A stretch of DNA of 64,000 nt from Pseudoalteromonas flavipulchra NCIMB 2033 = ATCC BAA-314 (GTDB lineage: Bacteria; Pseudomonadota; Gammaproteobacteria; Enterobacterales; Alteromonadaceae), in the NCBI GenBank assembly GCA_000814665.1, contig JWIH01000021.1:372001-436000 (forward strand), written 5' to 3'. The position numbers were made by a program, and so were the translations under genes. This document shows, piece by piece, positions 19,511 through 28,854 of the stretch. Numbering within the stretch: the first letter of the stretch is position 1; each line of letters begins with the position of its first letter. The notes below the pieces were generated by a model that searched no databases, was not told the origin of the DNA, and worked only from the letters and a program-made list of their open reading frames with translations.

Positions 19511-22500
19511 ATGTTAAGAGCCTGTGTAAATCACGCCATTTTAGTTGCAGTAACGGTATTGATCTGTTCGATATTGGGTATTGTTGCCGCGTTTAAAATT
19601 CCGGTGCAAATGATCCCAGATCTTGAAGTAAGAACCATCACTGTGGTGACCAATTGGCCGGGTGCCACGCCACAAGATGTTGAAAAAGAAATACTTATAG
19701 AGCAAGAAAGGTATCTTCGCTCAATTGCGAATCTAACTCGCATGTCCAGTTATGCCAATACTGGTGAGGCAGAGATAGAGCTTGAGTTTCCATTTGGTGT
19801 CGACGTCAACGAAGCGCTCATAAACGTGAGTAACGCGTTATCTCAAGTACCAAGTTATCCTGAAAACGTTGACCAGCCGGTGTTATATAGCAGCGCGTTT
19901 TCGAGCAATGCCTTTATGTTTTTTAATCTAAAGCCGCAACCGGGAAATCCACTCAATCTTGATATTGATATGCTTCGCGATTATGCCGAAGACTTTATTC
20001 GTCCAGAAATGGAAAGAGTCAGTGGAGTATCTCAGGTTGGTGTGCGTGGTGGTGCACTCTATCAAGTACAAATTTTGGTAGATCAAGAACAATTGGCGAG
20101 CCGTGGAATTAGCTTAGTGGACGTTAGAAATGCAATACGCAGCCGTAACCAAGATGCCTCTGCCGGCGATATAGACAGTGGTAAACGGCGTTATTTACTG
20201 CGTATGGTCGGCCGCTTTGAGTCAGCTAAAGCGCTAGAAGAGCTGGTAGTCAGTCACCGTGCGGGCACCACAATTAAGCTTAAAGACATCGCTCAGGTAA
20301 AGCTTGATCATTATGAAGTGCGCGACATTGCCTATAACAATGGCGAGCGAACCTTAATGCTCTCGGTGAGACGGGAAAGTGGTTCTAACGTGATGGCGAT
20401 TAAAGAAGAAATGATGGAGGTAGTGGCTCGCATCAACCGTGACATGCTCGCAAGTAATGGACTACAACTGACGCTATTGAGCGATGATGTTCGTTACGTT
20501 AAAGGATCTGTTGAAAATGTTTGGACTAATTTAGCGCTAGGTGCGGTGCTTGCGACTCTGGTGATGTTTTGGTTTTTAAAGAGCCCACGCTCGACCTTTA
20601 TTGGTGTGATGGGCGTTCCAATTTGTACCATCGCGGCATTTTTGGGTCTGTTGCTATTTGACAGAACGATCAACGTGATTTCCCTCGCCGGCGTTGCATT
20701 CGCCATTGGCATGACGGTTGATAACACCATTGTTGTACTTGAGAACATAGAGCAAGCCAGACGCCGAGGTCTCGATAAACTTCAAGCTGCTATTACCGGT
20801 GTTCAAGAGGTATGGCCTGCGGTGCTTGCTTCAACCCTGACCACAGTGTTGGTATTCGCACCTATTTTGTTTATTCAGCAAGAAGCCGGGCAGCTTTATT
20901 CCGACGTCGCAATTGCGATTTCTGCTGCAATCATCGCTTCTATGTTGGTGGCCTTGTTTGTGGTGCCTGCGGCAAATGCAAATTTTGCCTGTAAGGAGAT
21001 CTCCAGTGGCATGTTGTCTACGCCTAAACTGCCAACGTTTATTCCGGCGATGTTATCAAGTCCACGTGCTCGCATAGTGTGTATTGTATTCGGTAGTGTG
21101 TTGTTACTCGGTGGTGCGTGGTTATTTATGCCTAAAGCCGAATATTTGCCGGAGGGAGAGGAGCCAAAAGCGTTCTCTATGATGATAGCGCCTCCGGGCT
21201 ATAACCTCAGCCATATGCAAAAAATTGGTGATGAACTACTTCCTTATTTAAACAAGCATTTGGAAAACGATGACAGCGATTTTGTATCAGGTAAAACGTC
21301 GTTGCCACCTTTAAAGTATTATTCGATGTCTGTTGGTGTTGGCAGCATTTGGCTATTGAGTGAACCATACAACCGTGAATACATCGATGAAATGATGGAG
21401 GCAATCACGACCAAGTTTAGAAGCTACCCAGGAATGCGAGCATTTTCTTCACGAGGCTCGATTATCTCAAGTAATGATGGCGGTTCTAGAGCGGTGGCTT
21501 TGGATATCAGCGGTACAGATCAAACGGCGCTCTACCGCGCGGCAGATGCAGTGTATCGGTTAGCGGGGGAAGTCTTTGATAATCCACAAGTGGATTCTGC
21601 ACCATCTTCTCTGACACTCGACCAACCGCTAATAGAAATCCAACCAAGGTGGCAACGGTTGGCTGAAGTGAGTATGAGTGCCGACGAACTCGGCTATACG
21701 GTCGCAGCCTTGAGTGACGGCGCCTATGTTGACGAGTTGATCTTAGACGATGATAAAGTAGACGTCTTTTTATTTTCTGAGTCGGGTAATCAGCAAAGTC
21801 TTTCGCAATTAGCGCAATCTCCGGTTGTCACTAAAGCTGGACTGATCCCGCTGAGCGCTTTGGCCGATCTACGAGAAAAAGCAGACAGTGATAGTTTGCG
21901 TCGAGTTGATGGTCGCAGAACCGTGACTGTATATATTATTCCGCCAAGAAATGTTGCGCTAGAGGAAGCGCAGGAATTAGTAAGAACGGAATTATTACCG
22001 CAGCTTCAGAGGCAGGGCGATCTGCTTCCTGGTGTCAATGTGAGTATCGGTGGTGCTGCCGATCAACTAGACAAAACCAAAGAAGCGCTGGGCAGTAATT
22101 TTATCGTTGCATTAGCGCTGTGTTACTTATTACTTGTCGCAATCTTCAAGCATTGGGGCTATCCGCTATTTATTATGGCAACAGTGCCGCTTGGCATGGC
22201 AGGGGGTTTACTTGGACTAATTGCTATTAATGGTATTGGTAGCATCACAGGCACTTTCCACCAGCCTTTTGACATGATAACCATGCTCGGCTTTTTAATC
22301 TTGTTAGGGACTGTGGTTAATAACCCTATTTTGATTGTCGATCAAAGCCGCAGAAACCTTGAGAGTACCGCGATGAGTGTGTACGAGGCGGTGATCTCAG
22401 CACTACAAACGCGATTAAAACCGATTGTGATGTCAACGATGACAACCCTATGCGGTCTTGCGCCATTGGTGTTTATTCCAGGAGAAGGATCTGAGCTTTA

Positions 22501-22627
22501 TCGAGGCGTTGGCATGATAGTGCTTTGTGGTATTGCTATGGCAACTATCGTCACACTCACCATTTTACCCGCGCTATTAGTCAGCTTTTTAAAACGGCCG
22601 GTAGAGAGTTCTGTAAGCAAACTCTAA
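19511..22627 (+). CDS. RND efflux permease with atypical proton-relay residues
   Basis: 1038 residues from the ATG at 19511 (GGAGCGGGTG upstream). Two repeats of six-TM modules with two large periplasmic loops are evident, starting with a TM at about 10-30 and VTNWPGATPQDVE at the porter entrance. In TM4 the usual Asp-Asp pair reads TVDNTIVVLEN, so the second Asp is Asn. In TM10 the usual Lys-Asn reads VVNNPILIVD, so the Lys is Asn. Such substitutions occur in a subgroup of RND pumps whose coupling is less well described. Substrate unknown. Ends 29 bases before a strong terminator. Confidence 0.87.
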   Translation: MLRACVNHAILVAVTVLICSILGIVAAFKIPVQMIPDLEVRTITVVTNWPGATPQDVEKEILIEQERYLRSIANLTRMSSYANTGEAEIELEFPFGVDVNEALINVSNALSQVPSYPENVDQPVLYSSAFSSNAFMFFNLKPQPGNPLNLDIDMLRDYAEDFIRPEMERVSGVSQVGVRGGALYQVQILVDQEQLASRGISLVDVRNAIRSRNQDASAGDIDSGKRRYLLRMVGRFESAKALEELVVSHRAGTTIKLKDIAQVKLDHYEVRDIAYNNGERTLMLSVRRESGSNVMAIKEEMMEVVARINRDMLASNGLQLTLLSDDVRYVKGSVENVWTNLALGAVLATLVMFWFLKSPRSTFIGVMGVPICTIAAFLGLLLFDRTINVISLAGVAFAIGMTVDNTIVVLENIEQARRRGLDKLQAAITGVQEVWPAVLASTLTTVLVFAPILFIQQEAGQLYSDVAIAISAAIIASMLVALFVVPAANANFACKEISSGMLSTPKLPTFIPAMLSSPRARIVCIVFGSVLLLGGAWLFMPKAEYLPEGEEPKAFSMMIAPPGYNLSHMQKIGDELLPYLNKHLENDDSDFVSGKTSLPPLKYYSMSVGVGSIWLLSEPYNREYIDEMMEAITTKFRSYPGMRAFSSRGSIISSNDGGSRAVALDISGTDQTALYRAADAVYRLAGEVFDNPQVDSAPSSLTLDQPLIEIQPRWQRLAEVSMSADELGYTVAALSDGAYVDELILDDDKVDVFLFSESGNQQSLSQLAQSPVVTKAGLIPLSALADLREKADSDSLRRVDGRRTVTVYIIPPRNVALEEAQELVRTELLPQLQRQGDLLPGVNVSIGGAADQLDKTKEALGSNFIVALALCYLLLVAIFKHWGYPLFIMATVPLGMAGGLLGLIAINGIGSITGTFHQPFDMITMLGFLILLGTVVNNPILIVDQSRRNLESTAMSVYEAVISALQTRLKPIVMSTMTTLCGLAPLVFIPGEGSELYRGVGMIVLCGIAMATIVTLTILPALLVSFLKRPVESSVSKL

Positions 22628-22656
22628 CCATATATTAATCACGCTGTGTATATTAC

Positions 22657-22700
22657 AAATGCCTTGCTTGAACTTTTCCGTTCAGCAGGGCATTTTTATT
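22657..22700 (+). terminator. Terminator of the first RND operon
   Basis: AAATGCC.TTGCT.GAAC pairs with GTTCAGCAGGGCATTT around a short loop (TTTTCC), followed by TTTTATT. Confidence 0.85.
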
Positions 22701-22788
22701 GTTAAGTGTTATGAAAGCTTGAATTTAACGGTTTTTGCCCACAGTAAAATAAGATGCGTACAGGTTTATATAATAAAAAGAGCACAAC

Positions 22789-23670
22789 ATGACATCTAAC
22801 ATACGCTCTGCAATTATCGCTGAGGGCGGAGGTCAAAAAGGCATTTTTACAGCGGGCGTGCTTGATGCTTTTCTTGAGAAAAAATTTACGCCTTTTGATT
22901 TAAAAGTGGGTGTCTCAGCGGGCGCACAAAACCTCGCAGCTTATTGCGCTCGCGCCAGTCAATATGCGCAAACTGCTATTGAATCTCTGACGACGGAGCA
23001 GCAGTTTTTCCGTCCCGCGCGATTTTTTACCGGTGGTAATGTCATTGACTTGGATTGGTATTTTCAACAAGTGGAGCACAGCGGCAAAGTACGGTTTCCA
23101 ACTGAGCCTAACCACCTCACGCCGGAAAGTAACTTTTATGCGGTTGCAAGTCACTTAGACTCGCTTGAGCCACACTATTTGCATACGTGGCACGATAACA
23201 TGTTTACCCATTTAAAGGCTTCTAGTGCAATTCCTTTTTTATATCGTCCAGGCGTTAAAGTTGCGGGTCACGGAATGATGGATGGTGGCGTGGCCGATCC
23301 TTTACCCGTACGCTGGGCACACAGTCAAGGAGCCAAGACGATTTGGGTGATCAGAACCATTGAGGCACATGACGATGGTAAAATGCCAGTGCTTGAGCGC
23401 TTAAAGCCAATTATGCGGCGGGTTAATCAATCTCCTCGAATGTTTGAAATGTATCATCACTATCAAAGCCGCTATGCTGATGCGGTTAACTTTATGAATT
23501 CACCACCAGAAGATGTTAACGTCATTCAAATAGCGCCCAATAGACCGCTGGGATCCATGGTTTTAGGCTCAAGCCCAGAGACCTTAAAGTCTGATTATAA
23601 ATTGGGGTTTGAACTTGGATTAAAAGCGGTAGATAAATGGCGTGATATGCTTGAAGTAAGTGTAATGTAA
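22789..23670 (+). CDS. Patatin-like phospholipase (YjjU-like)
   Basis: 293 residues. The patatin catalytic elements are all present: the Gly-rich oxyanion loop EGGGQKG (about 12-18), the nucleophile Ser in GVSAGAQ, and the catalytic Asp in MMDGGVADPLPV. The length and the short C-terminal helical part match the bacterial YjjU-type cytoplasmic patatins, which are presumed lipid acyl hydrolases. The ribosome site before the ATG is poor (AAAGAGCACAAC). Single-gene unit, convergent with the cvfB-like gene. Confidence 0.85.
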   Translation: MTSNIRSAIIAEGGGQKGIFTAGVLDAFLEKKFTPFDLKVGVSAGAQNLAAYCARASQYAQTAIESLTTEQQFFRPARFFTGGNVIDLDWYFQQVEHSGKVRFPTEPNHLTPESNFYAVASHLDSLEPHYLHTWHDNMFTHLKASSAIPFLYRPGVKVAGHGMMDGGVADPLPVRWAHSQGAKTIWVIRTIEAHDDGKMPVLERLKPIMRRVNQSPRMFEMYHHYQSRYADAVNFMNSPPEDVNVIQIAPNRPLGSMVLGSSPETLKSDYKLGFELGLKAVDKWRDMLEVSVM

Positions 23671-23700
23671 CAAGCAAGCCTCAGGTTGAGACTTGCTTGC
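23671..23700. terminator. Bidirectional hairpin between convergent genes
   Basis: AAGCAAG.CTCA pairs with TGAG.CTTGCTT around GGT. It lies directly between the stops of the patatin gene (plus) and the S1-domain gene (minus), and T/A runs are modest on both sides. Confidence 0.65.
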
Positions 23701-23713
23701 TATTTGCTTGTGC

Positions 23714-24544
23714 TTAAGACTTGCGAATTGAAATAGAAGTCGCTTCGATATCAATTCGGCCATCTTTAAATAAACCACCGATGGCTTTTTTAAAGTTGGC
23801 TTTAGAGGTAGAGAAAGTACGCTTGATGGCGTCAGGATCTGACTTATCGCCTAGCGGTAAATAGCCGCCACTTTCTTCGAGCTTGCTATAAATGATTTCC
23901 GCAAGGTCTTTAACCTTACCAATACCTGGCTTTTCTAACACGATATCAATCTTATCTTCGTCATGAACCGCTTTTACAAAGCCCTTCATGCGCTGACCAA
24001 TATACATGCGCTTAAATACATCATTGAAAAAGACCAATCCAAAGTGTTTCTCATTGACTATCACTTTATAGCCAAGATCGGTTTTTGCCGCGACGATTAG
24101 ATCTACTTCTTCGAATTTTTCGTACTCGGCTTTTGATTTACTTAAAAACTTACCCAGCGCACTAGACGCACAAATACGCTTACTGGCGTTGTCTAGGTAA
24201 AGCCTAACCAAATAGCTATAGCCGTCGCGCATTTTCGGTTTTTGTTCATTGAAAGGCGCTAACACGTCTTTTTCAATGCCCAAATCCATAAAAGCACCAA
24301 CCTTATTGATCTCTTTTACGCGCAGCAGGGCAAACTCACCGACTTGTGCAAGTGGCTTTTTGGTTGTTGCCGTTGCGTGTCCCAAGTTATCTAAATAGAT
24401 AAATACTTCAACAGAGTCGCCTTCTTCGTTGTGCTTTGGCACTTCTGCTCGAGGAAGAAACACATCGCCAAGCTCACCACCGTTTAAATAAGCACCTTCC
24501 GCGGTAAGCTCTTCAATGGTTAACATTTTGATTTGACCTAACAT
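23714..24544 (-). CDS. CvfB/YitL-family S1 RNA-binding protein
   Basis: 276 residues. Tandem S1-like OB folds are visible (EFALLRVKEINKVGAFMDLG and RMKGFVKAVHDEDKIDIVL), followed by a C-terminal winged-helix region (KRTFSTSKANFKKAIGGLFK). This is the architecture of CvfB-family RNA-binding proteins. The start is 2 bases downstream of the helicase stop with GAGGAATAATC as ribosome site, so the two form an operon. An RNA-binding protein co-transcribed with an RNA helicase suggests joint action on structured RNA; that functional link is inference. Confidence 0.85.
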   Translation of the reverse strand: MLGQIKMLTIEELTAEGAYLNGGELGDVFLPRAEVPKHNEEGDSVEVFIYLDNLGHATATTKKPLAQVGEFALLRVKEINKVGAFMDLGIEKDVLAPFNEQKPKMRDGYSYLVRLYLDNASKRICASSALGKFLSKSKAEYEKFEEVDLIVAAKTDLGYKVIVNEKHFGLVFFNDVFKRMYIGQRMKGFVKAVHDEDKIDIVLEKPGIGKVKDLAEIIYSKLEESGGYLPLGDKSDPDAIKRTFSTSKANFKKAIGGLFKDGRIDIEATSISIRKS

Positions 24545-24546
24545 GA

Positions 24547-25878
24547 TTATTCCTCGTCAGTTTGTGGTTTTGGTTTGCGACGCATCGGCATAGTACCGTC
24601 AATATCAATTGGTGGCGGGACCACTTTTCTCGGTTGTGACTTTTTCACAGGCTTTTTCTTAGGTTTATTTGTTTGCTTTGGCGCAGACTCTGCAGAGCGA
24701 TTTTTACTCTGCTGCGGTTTTTGTTTAAGTCCTTTGAATTTACCAACAAGACCGGGGACTTCTTCAAAACGTAGTGGCTCATCAAGATAGTTTTTGATTG
24801 CTACATAGCTATCCCAATCTTTAGGACCAACAAATGAAACCGCAGTGCCTTTAAACCCAGCACGCCCTGTACGACCGATACGGTGGACATATTCTTCTGC
24901 CTGCTTAGGCAAGTCAAAATTCATGACATGAGTAACAGAGAGCAAATCGAGACCACGAGAGGCAACGTCTGTGGTAACCAGCACTTTATAGATCCCACGG
25001 CTGAAGCTTTCCATGATGTCTAACCGCTTATTTTGTGGCATATCGCCCGACAACGATACCGCTTTAATCGACATCTCATTTAGCAGTTTGCTTAATCGGT
25101 TTGTGTCGCCACGGGTTGCGGTAAAGATAATGCACTGTCCTACGTCATCTTGTGTGATGAAGTGCTTAAGCAGTGCTTCTTTATGATCTAAATGATCGGC
25201 AAAGTAGAGTGCTTGCTTAATGTCTTCATGCTGCTGGTGGGCATTGCTCAACATAATGCGCTTTGGTGATTTAAGTAATTGACGTGACGATGCTTCAACT
25301 TGAGTATGGTCTAGCGTGGCTGAAAATAGCAGCGTTTGTCTTTGGCGGTGATCCGCAGAGTCATTAATGACGTCCAACTGTTTTTCAAAGCCAAGGTCAA
25401 ACATACGATCTGCTTCATCAAAAATAAGCAGTTCAAGACCGCCTAAAAATAATGAGCGATTTTCAACGTGATCGGCAATACGACCAGGAGTCCCCACCAC
25501 AAAATGCGGGTCGCGGCGTAGCGCTTTTACCTGATCATTGTAGTTTTCACCACCCAAAATCTTACAGACTTGAATATTAGTGCCAGCACACAGTGCACGA
25601 CACTCAGAGAACACTTGAGTCGCGAGTTCACGAGTTGGGGCTACGATAACAACGCGAGGATCGCGTTTGCTCAGCGCTTTTTGTTTCATTACACGCTGTA
25701 CGGCAGGCAGCAAGAAGGCTAGGGTTTTGCCAGAGCCTGTTTTAGACTGCGCAAAAACATCGTGGCCAGCTAGAGCCGTTGGGATGGCATGCGCTTGGAT
25801 CTCGGTCGGTTCCGTGATCCCTTGGTGAGCCAGTTGTTGTTCTAGGCGCGTATCTATCCCAAGTTCAGTGAATCTCAA
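24547..25878 (-). CDS. DEAD-box ATP-dependent RNA helicase
   Basis: 443 residues. The helicase motifs occur in order: F..LG plus Q motif (EPTEIQAHAIP), motif I SKTGSGKT, Ia APTRELA, Ib TPGRIAD, II DEAD (FDEADRMFD), III SAT (FSATLD), IV IIFTATR, V TTDVASRGLD and VI HRIGRTGRAG. A basic tail (KPKKKPVKKSQPRK) follows from about 390 and is a likely RNA-binding extension. This fits the RhlE/SrmB-like group, which acts in ribosome assembly and RNA turnover; the exact orthologue cannot be fixed. First gene of an operon with the S1-domain protein. Confidence 0.92.
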   Translation of the reverse strand: MRFTELGIDTRLEQQLAHQGITEPTEIQAHAIPTALAGHDVFAQSKTGSGKTLAFLLPAVQRVMKQKALSKRDPRVVIVAPTRELATQVFSECRALCAGTNIQVCKILGGENYNDQVKALRRDPHFVVGTPGRIADHVENRSLFLGGLELLIFDEADRMFDLGFEKQLDVINDSADHRQRQTLLFSATLDHTQVEASSRQLLKSPKRIMLSNAHQQHEDIKQALYFADHLDHKEALLKHFITQDDVGQCIIFTATRGDTNRLSKLLNEMSIKAVSLSGDMPQNKRLDIMESFSRGIYKVLVTTDVASRGLDLLSVTHVMNFDLPKQAEEYVHRIGRTGRAGFKGTAVSFVGPKDWDSYVAIKNYLDEPLRFEEVPGLVGKFKGLKQKPQQSKNRSAESAPKQTNKPKKKPVKKSQPRKVVPPPIDIDGTMPMRRKPKPQTDEE

Positions 25879-25960
25879 GTCAATTTCTCCAAGTCTTGAA
25901 TTTTAAAAACACGAGATTATACCAAAGCATAGACGCTATCGGATATAGAATTTGTGTTTT

Positions 25961-25988
25961 TTGCATTTTAATCAAAAATCCGTAAAAT
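25961..25988 (+). promoter_or_regulatory. Candidate promoter of trhO
   Basis: TTGCAT and TAAAAT are spaced by 16 bases, about 100 bases before the trhO start and pointing toward it. The region upstream is AT rich. Seen by eye only. Confidence 0.4.
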
Positions 25989-26086
25989 ACGCGCCTCAGC
26001 GCCGGGTTTGCGACTCGGTTTTCGTGCTTTACACATCGTCATGCTTAATGTGTAAGCTAATCAAAGCTTAAATCTAGGAAAATACA

Positions 26087-27070
26087 ATGTCAGAACAATA
26101 CGTTGTTTGTGCTATGTACAAGTTTGTCTCTTTACCTAACTATCAAGAGATAAGACAGCCACTTCACGATGTGATGGCAGCGAATGAAGTTCGCGGTACA
26201 TTATTACTTGCCGAAGAAGGCATTAACGGTACCGTTGCCGGTAAACGTGAAGGCATTGATGCGCTACTTACATGGTTAGACAAACAGCCGGGCCTTGATA
26301 ACATCGTTTATAAAGAGTCGTTCGATGAAACTTGCCCTTTCTACCGCACTAAAGTAAAGCTTAAGAAAGAAATCGTGACCATGGGTGTGCAAGGTATTAA
26401 CCCTAAAGAAGTGGTTGGTACGTACGTAAAACCACAAGATTGGAACGCATTGATTTCAGATCCTGACGTTGTGCTCGTTGATACGCGTAACGACTATGAA
26501 ATCGAGATCGGTACGTTTAAAAATGCCATCGATCCTAAAACCAAGACTTTCCGTGAATTCCCTGAGTGGGCGCAAAATAACTTAAACCCAGAAAAACACA
26601 AAAAAGTGGCGATGTTCTGTACTGGCGGGATCCGCTGTGAAAAATCAACAGCGTATATGAAAGAGCAAGGCTTCGAAGAGGTTTATCACTTGGAAGGCGG
26701 CATTCTAAAATACTTAGAAGACGTGCCAAAAGAAGAAACCATGTGGGAAGGCGAGTGCTTTGTGTTTGATAACCGCGTTGCTGTCGATCATGATTTAAAC
26801 AAAGGATCTTATGATCAATGTCATGCTTGTCGTATGCCAATCACAGAAGCTGAGAAGCAACTTGAAGAATATATGGAAGGGGTGTCTTGTCACCACTGCC
26901 ATAAAGACTTAACAGAAGAGCAAGTTGCACGATTTGCTGAGCGTCAAAAGCAAATTGAACTGGCGAAGCTGCGCGGCGAAGGTCATATCGGTCATGAAGC
27001 ACAGGATGCTATTCGTAAGCGTAAAGAAGAAAAGCTAGCGCAAAAAGAAGCGCAACGTCAAAAGCGCTAA
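26087..27070 (+). CDS. trhO: tRNA uridine(34) hydroxylase (rhodanese-like YceA)
   Basis: 327 residues, the usual length. TrhO is an oxygen-dependent enzyme that makes 5-hydroxyuridine at position 34 of tRNAs. The N-terminal acylphosphatase-like domain, the central rhodanese domain with the active-site loop CTGGIRC (Cys near residue 178), and the C-terminal Cys-rich part with CHACRMP and CHHCHK are all present. A basic Lys/Glu tail ends the protein. The gene stands alone with its own terminator and is divergent from the helicase operon. Confidence 0.93.
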   Translation: MSEQYVVCAMYKFVSLPNYQEIRQPLHDVMAANEVRGTLLLAEEGINGTVAGKREGIDALLTWLDKQPGLDNIVYKESFDETCPFYRTKVKLKKEIVTMGVQGINPKEVVGTYVKPQDWNALISDPDVVLVDTRNDYEIEIGTFKNAIDPKTKTFREFPEWAQNNLNPEKHKKVAMFCTGGIRCEKSTAYMKEQGFEEVYHLEGGILKYLEDVPKEETMWEGECFVFDNRVAVDHDLNKGSYDQCHACRMPITEAEKQLEEYMEGVSCHHCHKDLTEEQVARFAERQKQIELAKLRGEGHIGHEAQDAIRKRKEEKLAQKEAQRQKR

Positions 27071-27096
27071 AGATGCAATGTACTAAGAATACATAA

Positions 27097-27122
27097 CAAA
27101 GGGACTAGTTGGTCCCTTTTCT
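27097..27122 (+). terminator. Terminator after trhO
   Basis: AAGGGAC pairs with GTCCCTT around TAGTTG, followed by TT. The following ~240 bases before the aldehyde dehydrogenase show no gene. Confidence 0.75.
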
Positions 27123-27361
27123 CTGCTAGACCTTTCACTGCCAGCTATTTGTGCAAGCGCCATTCGCTCTGCAAATTTTTCATGTTAGGTGTGTAGCCTT
27201 TTCTAATTTCCGTATTCGAAATCTAACTCTGAAATCAAATTAATTCATAATAATCAATGGGATATTTTTTATTTTCAGATTGGTGTCTTCCTTGCTTATT
27301 CAAAGGTTATCGCTGTAAATCTACAAATTGATTTACGCCGTTAAATTTTTGAAGGAGCTTT

Positions 27362-28747
27362 ATGATGCCAAATACGGTAACCACAATTAATCCTACGACA
27401 GAGCAACCCGTTAACGAATACACGTTAATGAGCTTGGACGAGGCGCAAAAGTCGGTGGACTTAGCCAATGACTGTTATTCATTTTGGAAGAAAACCACAT
27501 TTACACAAAGAGCACAAAAGCTAAACAGGCTTGCTGACTTAATCGAGCAAAATAAATCCAAGTTAGTCTCACTGATGACCGAGGAAATGGGCAAAGTGAC
27601 GGAGCAGGGTGAACAGGAAGTTTCCTTGTGTGCTGAAATTTGCCGATATACCGCTGAGCATGGCGAAAAAGAATTACAGGATGAGCATCGGGTATTTGAG
27701 CAGGGACATGCCATCATCACTTATCAACCAATAGGCGTGATCTTAGGAATACAACCTTGGAACTTTCCGCTTTATCAGGTGATTAGATACAGTGTTTCGA
27801 ATGTGATGGCGGGCAATACCACGGTAATGAAACATGCCTCAAATGTATTTGGTATGGCTAAATTAATTGAAGAGTTGTATTTAGAGGCCGGTTTTCCAAA
27901 AGGTTGCTATCAATCACTGTTAATTGATGGTGAGACAGCCAGCGAGTTGATAAAGAACCCATATATTCGCGGGGTTACGTTTACCGGAAGCGATAAAGTA
28001 GGTAAACAAGTTGCAAAACAGGCTGCTGAGCTTTCTAAAAAAACCGTCCTAGAGCTTGGTAGTAACGATGCCTTTGTGGTGCTGGCAGATGCTGATATTA
28101 ATAAAGCGGTGTCCGCGTGTATTCAAGGTCGTATTGTCAACAACGGTGAAACCTGCGTTGCAGCGAAGCGCTTTATTATCGTTGATGAAATTTATGATCA
28201 GTTTAGAGAGGCTTTTGTGGCTGGCTTTAAGCAGCTTAAGGTGGGAGACCCAACCGCAGCAGACACCGACTTAGGCCCTATGGCGCGTAAAGATTTACGT
28301 GATGAATTACACCAACAAGTTGAAGCGTCCGTTAAGGCGGGAGCAACTTGTCCACTTGGTGGAGAAATTCCAAAGCAACAGGGGTTTTATTATCCAGTCA
28401 CCATTTTGGAAGACGTTAAACCCGGTATGCCGGCTTATGATGATGAACTATTTGGCCCTGTGGCGTCGCTAATTCGTGTGCATGATGAGGCTGAGGCGAT
28501 GATGGTAGCCAATGATTCACGCTATGGTTTAGGTGGTGGCATTTTTTCTGAAGACACTCAACGTGCAACAGAACTTGCTATCAAGGAGTTTGATACTGGC
28601 ATGGTGAACATCAATGGCTATTCGTTGGCGCAACCACACTTGCCGTTTGGTGGTGTTAAAGACAGTGGCTATGGTAGAGAGCATGGTGGCTTTGGGATCA
28701 AAGAGTTTGTTAACGTGAAAACCGTAATGGTCGCAAGCGTTGAATAA
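27362..28747 (+). CDS. NAD(P)-dependent aldehyde dehydrogenase (Sad/GabD-like)
   Basis: 461 residues. The ribosome site GAAGGAG serves either of two adjacent ATGs (27362 or 27365). The ALDH motifs are present: PWNFPLYQV, the cofactor loop FTGSDKVGK, the general-base Glu in VLELGSND, the nucleophile Cys in NNGETCVAAKRF, and PFGGVKDSGYGRE. Length and sequence are close to E. coli Sad (YneI), a succinate-semialdehyde dehydrogenase. Substrate is inferred. No operon partner. Confidence 0.85.
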   Translation: MMPNTVTTINPTTEQPVNEYTLMSLDEAQKSVDLANDCYSFWKKTTFTQRAQKLNRLADLIEQNKSKLVSLMTEEMGKVTEQGEQEVSLCAEICRYTAEHGEKELQDEHRVFEQGHAIITYQPIGVILGIQPWNFPLYQVIRYSVSNVMAGNTTVMKHASNVFGMAKLIEELYLEAGFPKGCYQSLLIDGETASELIKNPYIRGVTFTGSDKVGKQVAKQAAELSKKTVLELGSNDAFVVLADADINKAVSACIQGRIVNNGETCVAAKRFIIVDEIYDQFREAFVAGFKQLKVGDPTAADTDLGPMARKDLRDELHQQVEASVKAGATCPLGGEIPKQQGFYYPVTILEDVKPGMPAYDDELFGPVASLIRVHDEAEAMMVANDSRYGLGGGIFSEDTQRATELAIKEFDTGMVNINGYSLAQPHLPFGGVKDSGYGREHGGFGIKEFVNVKTVMVASVE

Positions 28748-28779
28748 CGCAAACCGATCCTGACGTTTGCTTATACGCT

Positions 28780-28803
28780 GGAGCCAGTAATACTGGCTCT
28801 TTG
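28780..28803 (+). terminator. Terminator after the aldehyde dehydrogenase
   Basis: GAGCCAGT pairs with ACTGGCTC around a 3-base loop, followed by a weak TTT. It lies directly upstream of the next gene's candidate -10 box (TATAAT at 28818). Confidence 0.65.
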
Positions 28804-28854
28804 CGTTTTAAATTGGTTATAATTCGCGTCCATTTTTTACAGCGAGAAAGACAC

